Assembly (NCBI GenBank): GCA_902532225.1
Contig: CACAHI010000004.1
Coordinates: forward strand, 1 to 47,652
Length of the DNA: 47,652 nucleotides
Origin: an uncultured Pelagibacteraceae bacterium
GTDB lineage: Bacteria > Pseudomonadota > Alphaproteobacteria > Pelagibacterales > Pelagibacteraceae
Direction of reading: 5' to 3'
This document shows positions 37,513-47,652 of this stretch, one piece after another. The first letter of the stretch is position 1, and each line of letters opens with the position of its first letter. The notes under the pieces were generated by a model. The model saw nothing but the letters and a program-made list of their open reading frames with translations, was not told the DNA's origin and ran no database searches. Position numbers and translations under genes: made by a program.

Positions 37513-38913
37513 TTATGAGTGAATTTGTCTTTTATCTACAGATAATGCTGCTTCTTTAATAGCTTCTGAAAATGTTGGATGAGCATGACATGTTCGTGCT
37601 ATATCCTCAGAACTTGCTCCAAATTCCATTGCTACTGCAACTTCGGCTATAATTTCCCCTGCATGAGGACCGATTATATGAACCCCAAGAACCTTATCCG
37701 TTGAACTGTCTGCTAATATTTTAACGAAACCCTCTGCTTCATCAATAGCTTTAGCTCTTGAATTTGCCATAAATGGAAATTTGCCAATTTTATAAATCTT
37801 ATTAGAATTTTTCAATTCTTCTTCTGTCTTTCCAACATACGCAACCTCAGGTTTGGTATATATTACGCCCGGTATCACATCGTAGTTTACATGACCTGAT
37901 TGACCAGCAATTAATTCTGCAACAGCTATCCCCTCCTCTTCAGCTTTATGAGCCAACATTGGACCATCTATAACATCTCCTATAGCATAAACATCCGAAA
38001 TATTAGTTTGAAATTTTTTGTTTACTTTAATCTTTCCTTTTTCATCAATTTTGATGTCAGCCCCATCTAAATTTAAACTTTTTGTATTTGGTTTTCTTCC
38101 TATTGATATCAAAACTACATCGCAATCAAGTTTTTCTTTTTTACCTTCACTATTTAAAACATCTATTAAAACTGATTCTTTTGATTTAGACACTTTTTCA
38201 ACTTTTGTTTTTAAATGAAATTTAATACCTTGTTTGGTAAGTATTTTCATAAATTCGTTAGAAATTTCTCTATCCATCCCCGGAGTTATAAAGTCTAAAA
38301 ATTCAATAACATGAACTTCTGATCCTAACCGTGACCAAACTGAACCCATTTCTAAACCAATATAACCTCCTCCGACTACTATCATTTTTTTTGGAACCTT
38401 TTTTAAAGATAACGCTCCTGTTGATGATAATATTTGGGTTTCGTCAAAATTAACTCCTGGTATAGAAGTTGGTTCAGAACCTGTTGCAATAACAGTACTT
38501 TTAGTTTCAATCAATATTTCTTGGTTATTGTTATCAATAATTGATATTTTATTTTTTGATTTAAATTTTCCTACCCCTTTAAAGTAAGAAACTTTATTTT
38601 TTTTAAATAAAAATTCGACACCTTTTGTTAAAATAGTAACAGCTTTTTCTTTGTTTTTCATCATTTTATCAAGGTTTAATTTTAAATCAGATATTTCTAT
38701 ACCTAATTTTGAAAAGTTTTTGGCCTTGGTAAAATTTTCCGACAAATTTAATAAACTTTTTGATGGTATACATCCCACATTTAAACATGTTCCACCTAAT
38801 GATCCTCTAGACTCTATACAGGCGGTTTTTAATCCAAGTTGAGAAAGTCTAATTGCACATACATATCCTCCAGGACCACCACCAATAACTGTTACATCAA
38901 ATTTTTCTGACAT
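37513..38913 (-). CDS. lpdA: Dihydrolipoyl dehydrogenase (E3)
   Basis: E3 reoxidises the lipoyl group of 2-oxoacid dehydrogenase complexes using FAD and NAD. The FAD motif GGGPGGYVCAIR, the redox pair in GGTCLNVGCIPSKSLL, the NAD-binding VVGGGYIGLEMG, SIGRKPNT, and the active-site HAHPTFSEAIKEAA are all present. Length 466 is normal. Its ATG directly follows the sucB stop, so this copy belongs to the 2-oxoglutarate dehydrogenase operon. It may also serve pyruvate dehydrogenase and the glycine cleavage system if no other copy exists. It is the last gene of the block. Confidence 0.98.
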   Translation of the reverse strand: MSEKFDVTVIGGGPGGYVCAIRLSQLGLKTACIESRGSLGGTCLNVGCIPSKSLLNLSENFTKAKNFSKLGIEISDLKLNLDKMMKNKEKAVTILTKGVEFLFKKNKVSYFKGVGKFKSKNKISIIDNNNQEILIETKSTVIATGSEPTSIPGVNFDETQILSSTGALSLKKVPKKMIVVGGGYIGLEMGSVWSRLGSEVHVIEFLDFITPGMDREISNEFMKILTKQGIKFHLKTKVEKVSKSKESVLIDVLNSEGKKEKLDCDVVLISIGRKPNTKSLNLDGADIKIDEKGKIKVNKKFQTNISDVYAIGDVIDGPMLAHKAEEEGIAVAELIAGQSGHVNYDVIPGVIYTKPEVAYVGKTEEELKNSNKIYKIGKFPFMANSRAKAIDEAEGFVKILADSSTDKVLGVHIIGPHAGEIIAEVAVAMEFGASSEDIARTCHAHPTFSEAIKEAALSVDKRQIHS

Positions 38914-40218
38914 TTAAATATTTAAAAATAATCTTCTTGGATCTTGTAAATTATCTTTTACTGTTTTTAAAAAAGATACCGAATCTTTGCCATCTATAAT
39001 TCTATGATCATAAGAAAGTGCTAGGTACATTACAGGCCTAACTTTAATCTCACCATTTATAGCTATTGGTCTTTCAACAATATTATGCATTCCTAGAACA
39101 CCAGATTGTGGCAGGTTTAAAATTGGCGTGGAAAGCATAGAACCATATACTCCTCCATTGCTTATTGTAAAAGTTCCACCTTGCAAATCTTCTATGCTCA
39201 AATTTCCTGAAGTTGCTTTTTCTGACAAAATTTTGATATTTTTTTCTATATCTGCAAAAGATAGTTCATCAGCATTTTTAACTACCGGAACTACTAATCC
39301 TTTTTCGGTACCAACTGCAATGCTAATATTATAATAATTTTTATAAACAATTTCTTGTCCTTGAATTTCAGCATTTATGGCAGGGAATAACTTTAAACCA
39401 ACAACACAAGCTTTAACAAAAAAAGACATAAACCCAAGTTTTACTCCATATCTATTTTGAAAATCTTCTTGGTTCTCTTTTCTCATCGACATTATATTTG
39501 ACATATCAACTTCATTAAACGTTGTAAGCATTGCGGCATTTTCTTGTGCTTCTTTTAGTCTTTTAGCTATAGTCAGTCTCAATCTTGACATTTTAATTCT
39601 TTCTTCCTCACCATACTGAATTTTTCTTTGAGATGGTTGCGGTTTTGCCCCCATCAAATTGATTAGATCGCCTTTTAAAATTCTACCATCTTTTCCAGTT
39701 CCTTTTATTTCTTCTATTTTAATTTTTTTTTCAGCAACAATTTTTCTAACCGCAGGCGACAAAGGTTTTTCTTCTTTTTTTGGTTTCTTTGGAATTTCTT
39801 CAGTTAATATCAGTGGTTCTTCTGAATCTTTATTCTCTTTTTTAAAATTATTATTTTCTTTTTTACTTTCTTCAAATATTTTTATTTCATCTTCTTTATT
39901 TTCTTTTAATTTAATTACATTTTGAAAATTACTAGATTTTATTTTTTCAACAGTTTTGATTTTTTCAATTTTTTTATTTTGTGACTCGATAATTGTTCCG
40001 AGTACCGCTCCTACTTCAACCGTATCTCCATTTTTAAAATTAACTTCAGAGACTACTCCCGTAATTGGAGAAGGTACTTCAAGATTCACTTTTTCTGTTT
40101 CTAGTTCAACTACAGGTTCGTCTGCATTGATGGTATCACCTTTTTTTTTAAGCCACTTAGCTAATGTAGCTTCAGTAATACTTTCTCCAAGTTCAGGTAC
40201 TAAAATCTTTTCACTCAT
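38914..40218 (-). CDS. sucB: 2-oxoglutarate dehydrogenase E2 (dihydrolipoamide succinyltransferase)
   Basis: E2 is the core of the 2-oxoglutarate dehydrogenase complex and passes succinyl groups to CoA. The single N-terminal lipoyl domain has the lipoylated lysine in ETEKVNLEV (residue about 43). A charged linker rich in Lys and Glu follows. The E1/E3-binding domain includes [14 protein letters not shown] and [12 protein letters not shown]. The catalytic domain ends with [13 protein letters not shown], carrying the His-Arg-x-x-Asp-Gly site. Length 434 is normal. The start overlaps the sucA stop by one base (TAATG) and lpdA abuts it. Confidence 0.98.
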   Translation of the reverse strand: MSEKILVPELGESITEATLAKWLKKKGDTINADEPVVELETEKVNLEVPSPITGVVSEVNFKNGDTVEVGAVLGTIIESQNKKIEKIKTVEKIKSSNFQNVIKLKENKEDEIKIFEESKKENNNFKKENKDSEEPLILTEEIPKKPKKEEKPLSPAVRKIVAEKKIKIEEIKGTGKDGRILKGDLINLMGAKPQPSQRKIQYGEEERIKMSRLRLTIAKRLKEAQENAAMLTTFNEVDMSNIMSMRKENQEDFQNRYGVKLGFMSFFVKACVVGLKLFPAINAEIQGQEIVYKNYYNISIAVGTEKGLVVPVVKNADELSFADIEKNIKILSEKATSGNLSIEDLQGGTFTISNGGVYGSMLSTPILNLPQSGVLGMHNIVERPIAINGEIKVRPVMYLALSYDHRIIDGKDSVSFLKTVKDNLQDPRRLFLNI

Positions 40219-43097
40219 TATTTAAAAACCTTTTCTATAATTTCTTTTTGTTGAGCAGAATGTCTTTTTGCATAACCTGTAGCAGGCGATGCAGCTGGGT
40301 TTCTGCCAATATACATGATTTCTTTATTTTTAGCTCCAATATAATTTAAAGACCACTGAATATAATCACGCACTAAAAGCCAAGCACCCATATTTTTTGG
40401 TTCTTCCTGACACCAGTAAAATTTAGCATTTTTAGCATATTTTTTTATCTCTTTAACCAAGGGTTTGGCGGGAAATGGATATAATTGTTCTATTCTAAAT
40501 ATAACTATGTCATTTACTTTTAATTTTTCTCTAGCATCTAAAAGATCAAAATATATTTTACCTGAACATAAGATTACTTTTCTTATTTCATTACTTTTTT
40601 TTAGTTTGATAAAACTATTCTCGTTTGGATCAATAGCATGGTCCCAAAGGACTCTATGAAAAGAATTTTTTTTACTAAAATCTTCTAAATTAGATATACA
40701 AAGTTTATTTCTTAAAAGAGATTTAGGTGTCATAATAACTAAGGGTTTTCTAAAATCTCTATGGATTTGACGTCTTAAAGCATGAAAATAGTTTGCTGGA
40801 GTGGTACAATTCATAACTTGTAAATTATCTTGTGCACATAATTGAAGAAATCTTTCTAGTCTTCCAGATGAATGTTCGGGGCCTTGTCCTTCATAACCGT
40901 GTGGTAAAAGCATTACAAGTCCACTAGCTCTGGACCATTTTCTTTCACCTGACGCAATAAACTGGTCTATGATTATTTGAGCTCCATTAGCAAAATCTCC
41001 AAATTGTGCTTCCCAGATAGTCAATGTGCTTGGTTCAACTAAACTATAACCATATTCGAATCCTAGGACAGCTAACTCTGACAAAAAACTATCAACTACT
41101 TCAAATTTTTTTTGATTATTTGAAATATTATTTAAAGGAACATACCTTGAATTATCTATTTGATTTCTTAAAACAGAGTGTCTTTGACTGAAAGTACCTC
41201 TGCCAGAATCCTGACCTACTAATCTTACGGGGTATCCCTCCTCGAGAAGAGTTGCAAATGCTAAAGATTCTGCTGTGGACCAATCTATCCCTTTTTTTTT
41301 AATTATTGATTGTTTTCTTAGTTCTAGAATTTTAGAGATTGTTTTATGAATACTAACTTCTGAAGGTACGTTGTTTATTTTTTCAGAGATTTTCTGAATT
41401 TTATTTAAATCTACCCCACTTTTTCCTCTTTTATCTTTTCCTTTTTCTGGTTTATATCTTGACCAAGTTCCTTCGTACCATTCAATTTTAGGTTTATAAT
41501 CTTTTGCAGTTTTATATTGTTCATCTAATAAACTCTGAAAATTTTTCATCATTTTATTAAATTCTTCCTCAATAAGAGTTCCATTTTTAACCAATTTTGC
41601 TCCATAAACATTTAATGTTGTAGGATGTTGTCTAATTTTTTTATACATTAAAGGTTGAGTAAATGATGGCTCATCACCTTCGTTATGACCAAATCTACGG
41701 TAACAAATCATATCAATCACAACATCTTTGTTAAATTGTTGTCTAAATTCGATTGCAATTTTTGCACAATGAACAACGGATTCCGGATCATCACCGTTAC
41801 AATGCAAAATAGGAGCATCAACAACTTTACCTAAATCAGATGGGTAAGGGCTTGATCTTGCAAACCTTGGACTGGTTGTGAATCCAATTTGATTATTAAC
41901 AATAATATGAATTGTTCCTCCAGTATTATGACCTGGTAAACCAGACATAGCAAAACATTCAGCAACTATTCCTTGTCCTGCAAAAGCAGCATCACCGTGA
42001 ATTAATATTGGAATTACTTTGTTTCTTTTTAAATCCTTATGAAAAAATTGTTTTGCTCTTGTTTGTCCAAGAACAACTGGATCTACAGCTTCCAAATGCG
42101 ATGGGTTGTCAGTTAAACTTACATGAACAGATTTGCCATCAAATTCTCTATTTGATGAAGCTCCTAAATGATATTTTACATCTCCAGCAGATTCTTCATG
42201 AGTATTAGTAAATTCTCCAGCGAATTCATTAAAAATTCTCTTATAAGATTTTTGTAAAACATTTGCTAAAACATTTAATCTTCCACGATGTGGCATGCCA
42301 ATTTTAATTTCTTTTACTCCTAGTTGACCACCTCGTTTAATTATTTGTTCTAATGCAGGAATTAGAGATTCTGCTCCATCTAAACCAAATCTTTTTGTTC
42401 CAACAAATTTTTTAGCAAGAAATTTTTCAAATCCTTCAGCTTGAATAATTTTATTTAATATCGCTTTTTTCCCATGATCAGTAAATTTAAGTTCATTTTC
42501 TTTATTCTCCATTCTATTTCTGAACCAAACTTTTTCGACTGGATCTGAAATATGCATATACTCTACACCTATCGAAGAACAATAAATTTTTCTTAACTTT
42601 GGAAGAATTTCATTGATAGAAGAGTAACCGTCAGTATCCATATATGATCCTAAAAATATTTTTTTATCATAATCTTCTTTTTTAAAACCATGATCCTCTG
42701 GATGTAGATCGTGGATATATTCTCTATCCATCATTCCAAGAGGATCTAGATTTGCAATCAAGTGACCCCTTATTCTGTAGGCTCTAATAAGCGCGATTGC
42801 TTTTATAGATTGATTTTTGCTATGTTCAGAATCGTCTGTTGATAAAACTTTTTCGTTGTTATTTTTTGATGAACTTTTAATATTTATTTTTTTTTTATTG
42901 GGTTGCCACGTTGGGCCTTCAATTTCTTTTATTACAGATTGAATATCATCATCCAATGTTTCAAAATATTTTTTCCAACTCTCGGGTAGATTTGGATCTT
43001 TTTCAATAAATCGAATATACATTTCCTCTATAAAGGCACTATTCGACTTACTTAAAAAAGACGATTTTTCATATTCCAAATTTTTTGATGAACTCAT
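40218..43097 (-). CDS. sucA: 2-oxoglutarate dehydrogenase E1
   Basis: The thiamine-diphosphate-dependent E1 component decarboxylates 2-oxoglutarate and transfers succinyl to the E2 lipoyl arm. The 959 residues match the homodimeric form. The N-terminal E2-binding helix ([16 protein letters not shown]) is present. The middle has [28 protein letters not shown] and a [16 protein letters not shown] stretch. The C-terminal half has [30 protein letters not shown] and EEPKNMGAW. It lies 39 bases after sucD; that gap contains TATACT (43113-43118, minus strand) as a possible internal -10 with no good -35. Confidence 0.98.
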   Translation of the reverse strand: MSSSKNLEYEKSSFLSKSNSAFIEEMYIRFIEKDPNLPESWKKYFETLDDDIQSVIKEIEGPTWQPNKKKINIKSSSKNNNEKVLSTDDSEHSKNQSIKAIALIRAYRIRGHLIANLDPLGMMDREYIHDLHPEDHGFKKEDYDKKIFLGSYMDTDGYSSINEILPKLRKIYCSSIGVEYMHISDPVEKVWFRNRMENKENELKFTDHGKKAILNKIIQAEGFEKFLAKKFVGTKRFGLDGAESLIPALEQIIKRGGQLGVKEIKIGMPHRGRLNVLANVLQKSYKRIFNEFAGEFTNTHEESAGDVKYHLGASSNREFDGKSVHVSLTDNPSHLEAVDPVVLGQTRAKQFFHKDLKRNKVIPILIHGDAAFAGQGIVAECFAMSGLPGHNTGGTIHIIVNNQIGFTTSPRFARSSPYPSDLGKVVDAPILHCNGDDPESVVHCAKIAIEFRQQFNKDVVIDMICYRRFGHNEGDEPSFTQPLMYKKIRQHPTTLNVYGAKLVKNGTLIEEEFNKMMKNFQSLLDEQYKTAKDYKPKIEWYEGTWSRYKPEKGKDKRGKSGVDLNKIQKISEKINNVPSEVSIHKTISKILELRKQSIIKKKGIDWSTAESLAFATLLEEGYPVRLVGQDSGRGTFSQRHSVLRNQIDNSRYVPLNNISNNQKKFEVVDSFLSELAVLGFEYGYSLVEPSTLTIWEAQFGDFANGAQIIIDQFIASGERKWSRASGLVMLLPHGYEGQGPEHSSGRLERFLQLCAQDNLQVMNCTTPANYFHALRRQIHRDFRKPLVIMTPKSLLRNKLCISNLEDFSKKNSFHRVLWDHAIDPNENSFIKLKKSNEIRKVILCSGKIYFDLLDAREKLKVNDIVIFRIEQLYPFPAKPLVKEIKKYAKNAKFYWCQEEPKNMGAWLLVRDYIQWSLNYIGAKNKEIMYIGRNPAASPATGYAKRHSAQQKEIIEKVFK

Positions 43098-43136
43098 TAA
43101 TTTAATAGTTTTAGTATAGTATTTGTATTAAATATT

Positions 43137-44012
43137 TTAAAGTGACAATTTTTTATAAAGAGTTATTCCAATATCTGCTGGTGATTTAGCTATAGTAATT
43201 CCAGCATTTTCCATAATTTTAATTTTTTCCTCTGCACTACCTTTCCCCCTGGATATTATGGCTCCAGCGTGACCCATTCTTCTTCCTGGTGGAGCTGTTA
43301 TGCCCGCAATAAATCCAACAATGGGTTTTTTTATTTTATGATTTTTAACAAATTCAGATGCTTCTTCTTCAGCGGAACCACCTATCTCACCAATCATTAA
43401 TATGGACTCTGTTTCAGGATCATTTAAAAATAAATCAAGACAATCTATAAAATTAGTTCCATTAATGGGATCGCCACCAATACCTATACATGTGGATTGT
43501 CCCAGTCCATTTTCTGTTGTTTGTGCAACAGCCTCATAGGTTAAAGTTCCAGATCTAGAAACTATGCCTACTGTTCCTTTTTTATGAATGTTGCCTGGCA
43601 TAATTCCAATTTTACATTCACCTGGGGTAATTATACCTGGACAGTTTGGACCTATTAATCTTGATTTAGATTTTAGTAAATGCTTTTTAACTTTTAACAT
43701 ATCTAGAACTGGAATTCCTTCAGTTATACAAACAATAAGATCTATGCTGGCATCTATGGCTTCAATTATTGCATCTGCTGCAAATCTAGCAGGAACATAG
43801 ATCATTGTAGCATTTGCATCGGTAGATTTTTTTGCTTCAGCAACAGTATTAAATACAGGTCTATCAAGATGAGTTTGGCCACCTTTTTTGGGTGTCACCC
43901 CTCCTACTAAATTTGTTCCATACTTAATTGATTGTTCAGAGTGAAATGTGCCATGGGATCCTGTGAATCCCTGACAGATAACTTTTGTATTTTTGTTAAT
44001 TAATACTGCCAT
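43137..44012 (-). CDS. sucD: Succinyl-CoA synthetase alpha subunit
   Basis: The alpha subunit binds CoA and carries the phosphohistidine. Motifs include [15 protein letters not shown] at the N-terminus, [41 protein letters not shown] and the active histidine in [11 protein letters not shown]. Length 291 is normal. It begins one base after sucC. The pair makes ATP or GTP from succinyl-CoA, the product of the SucAB-Lpd complex encoded next. Confidence 0.98.
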   Translation of the reverse strand: MAVLINKNTKVICQGFTGSHGTFHSEQSIKYGTNLVGGVTPKKGGQTHLDRPVFNTVAEAKKSTDANATMIYVPARFAADAIIEAIDASIDLIVCITEGIPVLDMLKVKKHLLKSKSRLIGPNCPGIITPGECKIGIMPGNIHKKGTVGIVSRSGTLTYEAVAQTTENGLGQSTCIGIGGDPINGTNFIDCLDLFLNDPETESILMIGEIGGSAEEEASEFVKNHKIKKPIVGFIAGITAPPGRRMGHAGAIISRGKGSAEEKIKIMENAGITIAKSPADIGITLYKKLSL

Positions 44013-44013
44013 T

Positions 44014-45174
44014 TTATTTTATTTCTTTAACAATTTTTTTTGCTGCATCTGATAAATTAGATGCTGAAATTATTTTTAAACCAGAATTATCTAAAATTTT
44101 TTTACCTTTTTCAAAATTAGTACCAGCAAGCCTAACGACTAACGGTACATCAATTTTAATTTCTTTAGCTGCATCAACTACACCTTGTGCTAGCACATCA
44201 CATTTCATAATACCTCCAAAAATATTTATCAGGATTCCTTTTACATTTTTATCTGACAAAATTATTTTAAAAGCTGCAGAAACTTTCTCTTTTGATGCGC
44301 CTCCTCCCACATCTAAAAAATTAGCTGGTTCTTCACCATATAATTTAATTATATCCATTGTTGCCATAGCTAATCCTGCACCATTTACCATACATCCAAT
44401 ACTACCATCTAATTTTATATAAGCTAAATCGTACTTATTAGCTTCGGTCTCTGTTGGTTCTTCTTCATTCAAATCTCTAAGTTCGGCAATTTCTTTATGT
44501 TTAAATAAAGCATTATCATCAAAATTAATTTTTGCATCTAAGCAAACTATTTTTTTGTCTTTAGTCAAAATTAGTGGATTTATTTCAACCATACTAGCAT
44601 CTGTACTAACAAACATTTTGTATATAGATTTAATTAATTTTACTGCTTCACTTTTATTTTCATTATTTAAATTAAATATTTTTATAATATTTTCACAACT
44701 TACATCTGAAATTTCTTTTTCAAAATCTACTTTAGTAGTAATTATTTTATTAGGTGTTTTGTTTGCAACTTCTTCTATATCCATTCCTCCTTGATCACTT
44801 GAAATAAATGCTATTTTTGAACTTGCTCTATCTACTAAACAAGATAAGTAAAATTCTTTTAATATCTTTGAAGAAACTTCAACATATAATCTTTTAACTT
44901 CTCTACCTTTGGGCCCTGTTTGGTGAGTTATCAAATTTTTACCCAATAATTCATGAGCAGCCACACTTAGCTCTTCTATTGTATTTAAAATTTTTACTCC
45001 ACCAGCTTTTCCTCTACCACCAGCATGAATCTGTGCTTTTAGAACAAATTTTTCTGTTTTTAATGATTTTGCTTTTTCTACCAATTCTTCAACTGAAAAT
45101 GCAACAATTCCTTCTGGTACAACTGCACCATATTTTTTTAAAATTTGCTTAGCTTGGTGCTCGTGAATATTCAT
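44014..45174 (-). CDS. sucC: Succinyl-CoA synthetase beta subunit
   Basis: The beta subunit has an ATP-grasp domain that sets nucleotide use. [56 protein letters not shown] and the late [13 protein letters not shown] are diagnostic. Length 386 is normal. It lies two bases after mdh and one base before sucD. Preference for ATP or GTP is not decided here. Confidence 0.98.
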   Translation of the reverse strand: MNIHEHQAKQILKKYGAVVPEGIVAFSVEELVEKAKSLKTEKFVLKAQIHAGGRGKAGGVKILNTIEELSVAAHELLGKNLITHQTGPKGREVKRLYVEVSSKILKEFYLSCLVDRASSKIAFISSDQGGMDIEEVANKTPNKIITTKVDFEKEISDVSCENIIKIFNLNNENKSEAVKLIKSIYKMFVSTDASMVEINPLILTKDKKIVCLDAKINFDDNALFKHKEIAELRDLNEEEPTETEANKYDLAYIKLDGSIGCMVNGAGLAMATMDIIKLYGEEPANFLDVGGGASKEKVSAAFKIILSDKNVKGILINIFGGIMKCDVLAQGVVDAAKEIKIDVPLVVRLAGTNFEKGKKILDNSGLKIISASNLSDAAKKIVKEIK

Positions 45175-45176
45175 TA

Positions 45177-46139
45177 TTATTTAGAAAGATCTTTATCAAT
45201 TACTGAGGCCGCTTCCCATAATTTTTTAACTGCCTCTATTGAATTCATAAATTGATTTTTTTCCTTTTCATCTAAGTTTATTTCTTCTATCTTTTCTACT
45301 CCATCTTTACCTATTATAACTGGAACGCCAGCAAAAATATTTTTTACACCATATTCCCCATTAAGATGAACAGCACAAGGTAGTAATTTTTTTTGATCAT
45401 TTAAGTATGCTTCTGCCATTTGAACTCCTGATGCTGCAGGCGCATAAAATGCAGAACCCTTTTCTAAATATTTAACTATTTCAGCACCTCCATCTCTAGT
45501 TCTTTGATTGATTTCTTCTAATCTCTTTAATGATAATTTTCCTTCCTCAACTAAGTCTAATAATGGTTTACCTGAAACTTTTGTGAATCTTGGCAATGGG
45601 ACCATTGTATCTCCATGACCACCCATAACCATTGCTTCTATTTCTTTTACTGGAACTTTAAGTTCAAGTGATAAAAATAACTTGAATCTTGAACTATCTA
45701 ATATTCCTGCCATACCAACAACTTTATTTGTCGGTAATCCAGAGTATTTTTGAAATGCCATAACCATAACATCCAAAGGATTTGTAATACATATTACAAA
45801 AGCTTTGGGGGCATTTTTTTTTACACCTTCGGCTACTTGTTTAATTATTTTTAAATTTATTCCTAATAAATCATCTCTACTCATTCCTGGTTTTCTTGGA
45901 ACACCTGCGGTTATGATTATTACATTTGAGTCTTTGATATCTTCATAATTATCTGTTCCTGATAAATTAACTTTAAAGCCATCGACCGATGAGGATTGGG
46001 CTATATCTAAAGCTTTTCCTTTAGCAATGCCACTTGCAACATCAAATAAAACAACTTCATCTACTAATTCTTTTAAACCAATTAAATGTGCTAATGTTCC
46101 ACCAATTTGACCTGCTCCTATTAAAGATATTTTTTTCAT
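45177..46139 (-). CDS. mdh: Malate dehydrogenase (lactate-dehydrogenase-like)
   Basis: Converts malate to oxaloacetate with NAD. The chosen start is the ATG at 46137-46139, giving 320 residues beginning [18 protein letters not shown]. The frame stays open upstream to an ATG at 46202, but that would add 21 residues unlike the family and overlap mmsA by 55 bases. [15 protein letters not shown], the substrate arginines in [13 protein letters not shown], and the catalytic histidine in [11 protein letters not shown] are present. Arg in the VPRKPGM loop fits malate rather than lactate. It sits eight bases after mmsA and two before sucC, at the head of the TCA block. Confidence 0.96.
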   Translation of the reverse strand: MKKISLIGAGQIGGTLAHLIGLKELVDEVVLFDVASGIAKGKALDIAQSSSVDGFKVNLSGTDNYEDIKDSNVIIITAGVPRKPGMSRDDLLGINLKIIKQVAEGVKKNAPKAFVICITNPLDVMVMAFQKYSGLPTNKVVGMAGILDSSRFKLFLSLELKVPVKEIEAMVMGGHGDTMVPLPRFTKVSGKPLLDLVEEGKLSLKRLEEINQRTRDGGAEIVKYLEKGSAFYAPAASGVQMAEAYLNDQKKLLPCAVHLNGEYGVKNIFAGVPVIIGKDGVEKIEEINLDEKEKNQFMNSIEAVKKLWEAASVIDKDLSK

Positions 46140-46147
46140 ATTTTTTT

Positions 46148-47641
46148 TTATTTCATTGTTGGCATTACAAATTCTGGATTTGATCTTATTCCAGAAGGCC
46201 ATCTTGATGTTATTGTTTTTAATTTTGTATAGAACCTTACTCCTTCTATTCCATGCATTGCACTATCTCCAAATAATGATCTTTTCCATCCACCAAAACT
46301 ATGAAATGCCATTGGAACAGGTATTGGTACATTAATTCCAACCATACCTACCTGAATTTTGCTAGCAAAAGTTCTTCCGGTATCCCCGTCTCTGGTATAA
46401 ATACTTACACCATTACCATATTCATGTTCGTTAATTAATTTAGTTGCATCTTCAAAGGTTTTAACTCTGACAACTGATAAAACTGGTCCAAATATTTCTT
46501 CTTTATAGATTCTCATATCTTTTTTTACATTATCAAATAGACATCCTCCTATGAAAAAACCATTTTCATAACCTTGTAGTTTTAAATTTCTTCCATCAAC
46601 AACTAAATTTGCTCCTTCTTTAACACCTAAATCTACATATCCACTTACTTTTTTTAAATGTTCTCTAGTTACTAATGGCCCCATTTCAGAACTTTTATCC
46701 ATGCCCGGTCCTACTTTTAATGCCTCTACTTTTTTCGATAAACGCGAAACAAGTTCATCACCTATATTTCCAACGGCAACGGCAACTGATTGCGCCATAC
46801 ATCTTTCTCCGGCAGACCCGTATGCTGCTCCCATTAATCCATTAACTGCACCATCAATGTCGCAATCTGGCATTACAACTAAATGATTTTTTGCTCCTCC
46901 TAAAGCCTGAACTCTTTTTTCATTTTTTGCTGCATTTTCATAAATATATTTTGCAATAGGAGTTGAACCTACAAAACTTACTGCTTTTACGTCTTTATTT
47001 TCTAAAATTGCATCCACCGATTCTTTATCACCATTGATTACGTTAAACACTCCATCGGGTAACCCTGCTTCTTTTAAAAGTTGAGCCAACTTTATTGAGC
47101 ATGATGGATCTTTCTCGGATGGTTTTAAAATAAAAGTATTTCCACATGCAATTGCTATTGGAAACATCCACATAGGAACCATAGCAGGAAAATTGAATGG
47201 CGTTATTCCTACAACAACTCCTAATGGTTGTCGCATTGACCAGCTATCCACGTTTGTTCCTACATTTTCAGAAAATTCACCTTTTAACACTTGAGGAATT
47301 CCGCATGCAAACTCAACTACTTCTAGTCCTCTTGTCAAAGATCCTTTTGCATCCTCATAAACTTTTCCATGCTCAGAAACTATAAGTTCAGTAATTTCCT
47401 CTGAGTTCTTTTCTATTAATTCCTTAAATTTGAACATCACTCTAGCTCTTTGTAACGCTGGTTTCGTTGACCAAGTCTCAAATGCTTTTTTTGCAATATC
47501 AACTGCTTTATTTAAATCTGTTTTATTTGCTAAAATTACTTCTGATTTTTGTTCTCCAGTTGCTGGATTAAAAACTTTTCCTTTTTTATCAGACGAACCT
47601 GAAATTAGATTACCACCAACATAATGCTGTATTAAATTCAT
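46148..47641 (-). CDS. mmsA: CoA-acylating methylmalonate-semialdehyde dehydrogenase
   Basis: This aldehyde dehydrogenase turns methylmalonate semialdehyde (or malonate semialdehyde) into propionyl-CoA (or acetyl-CoA) with release of CO2, in valine, inositol or beta-alanine breakdown. The N-terminus [12 protein letters not shown], the NAD-site region [37 protein letters not shown] and the catalytic cysteine in [11 protein letters not shown] are typical of MmsA rather than other aldehyde dehydrogenases. Length 497 is normal and the gene is complete, starting 11 bases inside the window edge. It is eight bases upstream of mdh on the same strand, so its acyl-CoA product feeds the downstream TCA genes. 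Its promoter is outside the window. Confidence 0.94.
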   Translation of the reverse strand: MNLIQHYVGGNLISGSSDKKGKVFNPATGEQKSEVILANKTDLNKAVDIAKKAFETWSTKPALQRARVMFKFKELIEKNSEEITELIVSEHGKVYEDAKGSLTRGLEVVEFACGIPQVLKGEFSENVGTNVDSWSMRQPLGVVVGITPFNFPAMVPMWMFPIAIACGNTFILKPSEKDPSCSIKLAQLLKEAGLPDGVFNVINGDKESVDAILENKDVKAVSFVGSTPIAKYIYENAAKNEKRVQALGGAKNHLVVMPDCDIDGAVNGLMGAAYGSAGERCMAQSVAVAVGNIGDELVSRLSKKVEALKVGPGMDKSSEMGPLVTREHLKKVSGYVDLGVKEGANLVVDGRNLKLQGYENGFFIGGCLFDNVKKDMRIYKEEIFGPVLSVVRVKTFEDATKLINEHEYGNGVSIYTRDGDTGRTFASKIQVGMVGINVPIPVPMAFHSFGGWKRSLFGDSAMHGIEGVRFYTKLKTITSRWPSGIRSNPEFVMPTMK

Positions 47642-47652
47642 TGCTAAAATTA

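Noticed and set aside
46140..46202. Longer mdh reading frame starting at 46202
   Set aside because: The extra 21 residues do not resemble the family, the conserved Rossmann N-terminus begins at the later ATG (46137-46139), and the extension would overlap mmsA by 55 bases.

Overview
The window is a compact, very AT-rich bacterial chromosome segment. Its longest gene-free stretch is 179 bases, and many neighbouring genes overlap or abut. No tRNA, rRNA, CRISPR array, insertion sequence or phage gene was seen. The gene content is alphaproteobacterial: class I lysyl-tRNA synthetase, ChvG/ChvI, RegA/ActR, the F1 ATP synthase order atpHAGDC next to priA, and hisC-tyrA beside metX-metW. Extreme AT content, Lys/Asn/Ile-rich proteins, minimal spacers and a SAM-II riboswitch on metX point to the SAR11 clade (Pelagibacterales). 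This assignment is inference from content; no search was run.

Layout. 1-6979 (minus strand): polA, then chvI-chvG, ahcY, tsaE and the cut-off start of an AmgK-like sugar kinase. 7028-8550 (plus): a lone ABC ATPase and bioY. 8543-9106 (minus): regA. 9259-12402 (plus): a three-gene polyamine module (ornithine decarboxylase, deoxyhypusine-synthase-like protein, agmatinase-family hydrolase) behind a leader with two hairpins. 12406-15881 (minus): lysK-pyrD-rpmB-yhhQ. 15971-19507 (plus): trkH-ampG-NlpC/P60 peptidase. 19509-21492 (minus): hisC-tyrA. 21590-24064 (plus): SAM-II riboswitch, metX-metW-gloB. 24075-30652 (plus): rplU-rpmA-obgE-proB-proA-nadD-rsfS-ctpA-rppH. 30645-35433 (minus): atpHAGDC. 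35538-37493 (minus): priA. 37513-47641 (minus): mmsA-mdh-sucC-sucD-sucA-sucB-lpdA.

How the genes work together. The right end is a central-carbon block: malate dehydrogenase, succinyl-CoA synthetase and the whole 2-oxoglutarate dehydrogenase complex, with methylmalonate-semialdehyde dehydrogenase feeding acyl-CoA. The adjacent F1 operon makes ATP. Methionine genes (metX, metW) and ahcY share the SAM cycle, and metX is probably SAM-controlled through its riboswitch. AmpG, a signal-less NlpC/P60 peptidase and the AmgK-like kinase outline cytoplasmic peptidoglycan recycling. The polyamine module has no AdoMet decarboxylase or aminopropyltransferase beside it and is the least explained part of the window. 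Nothing is obviously a new defence or mobile system; the best leads are the polyamine module with its leader, and the four convergent gene pairs that leave no room for terminators.
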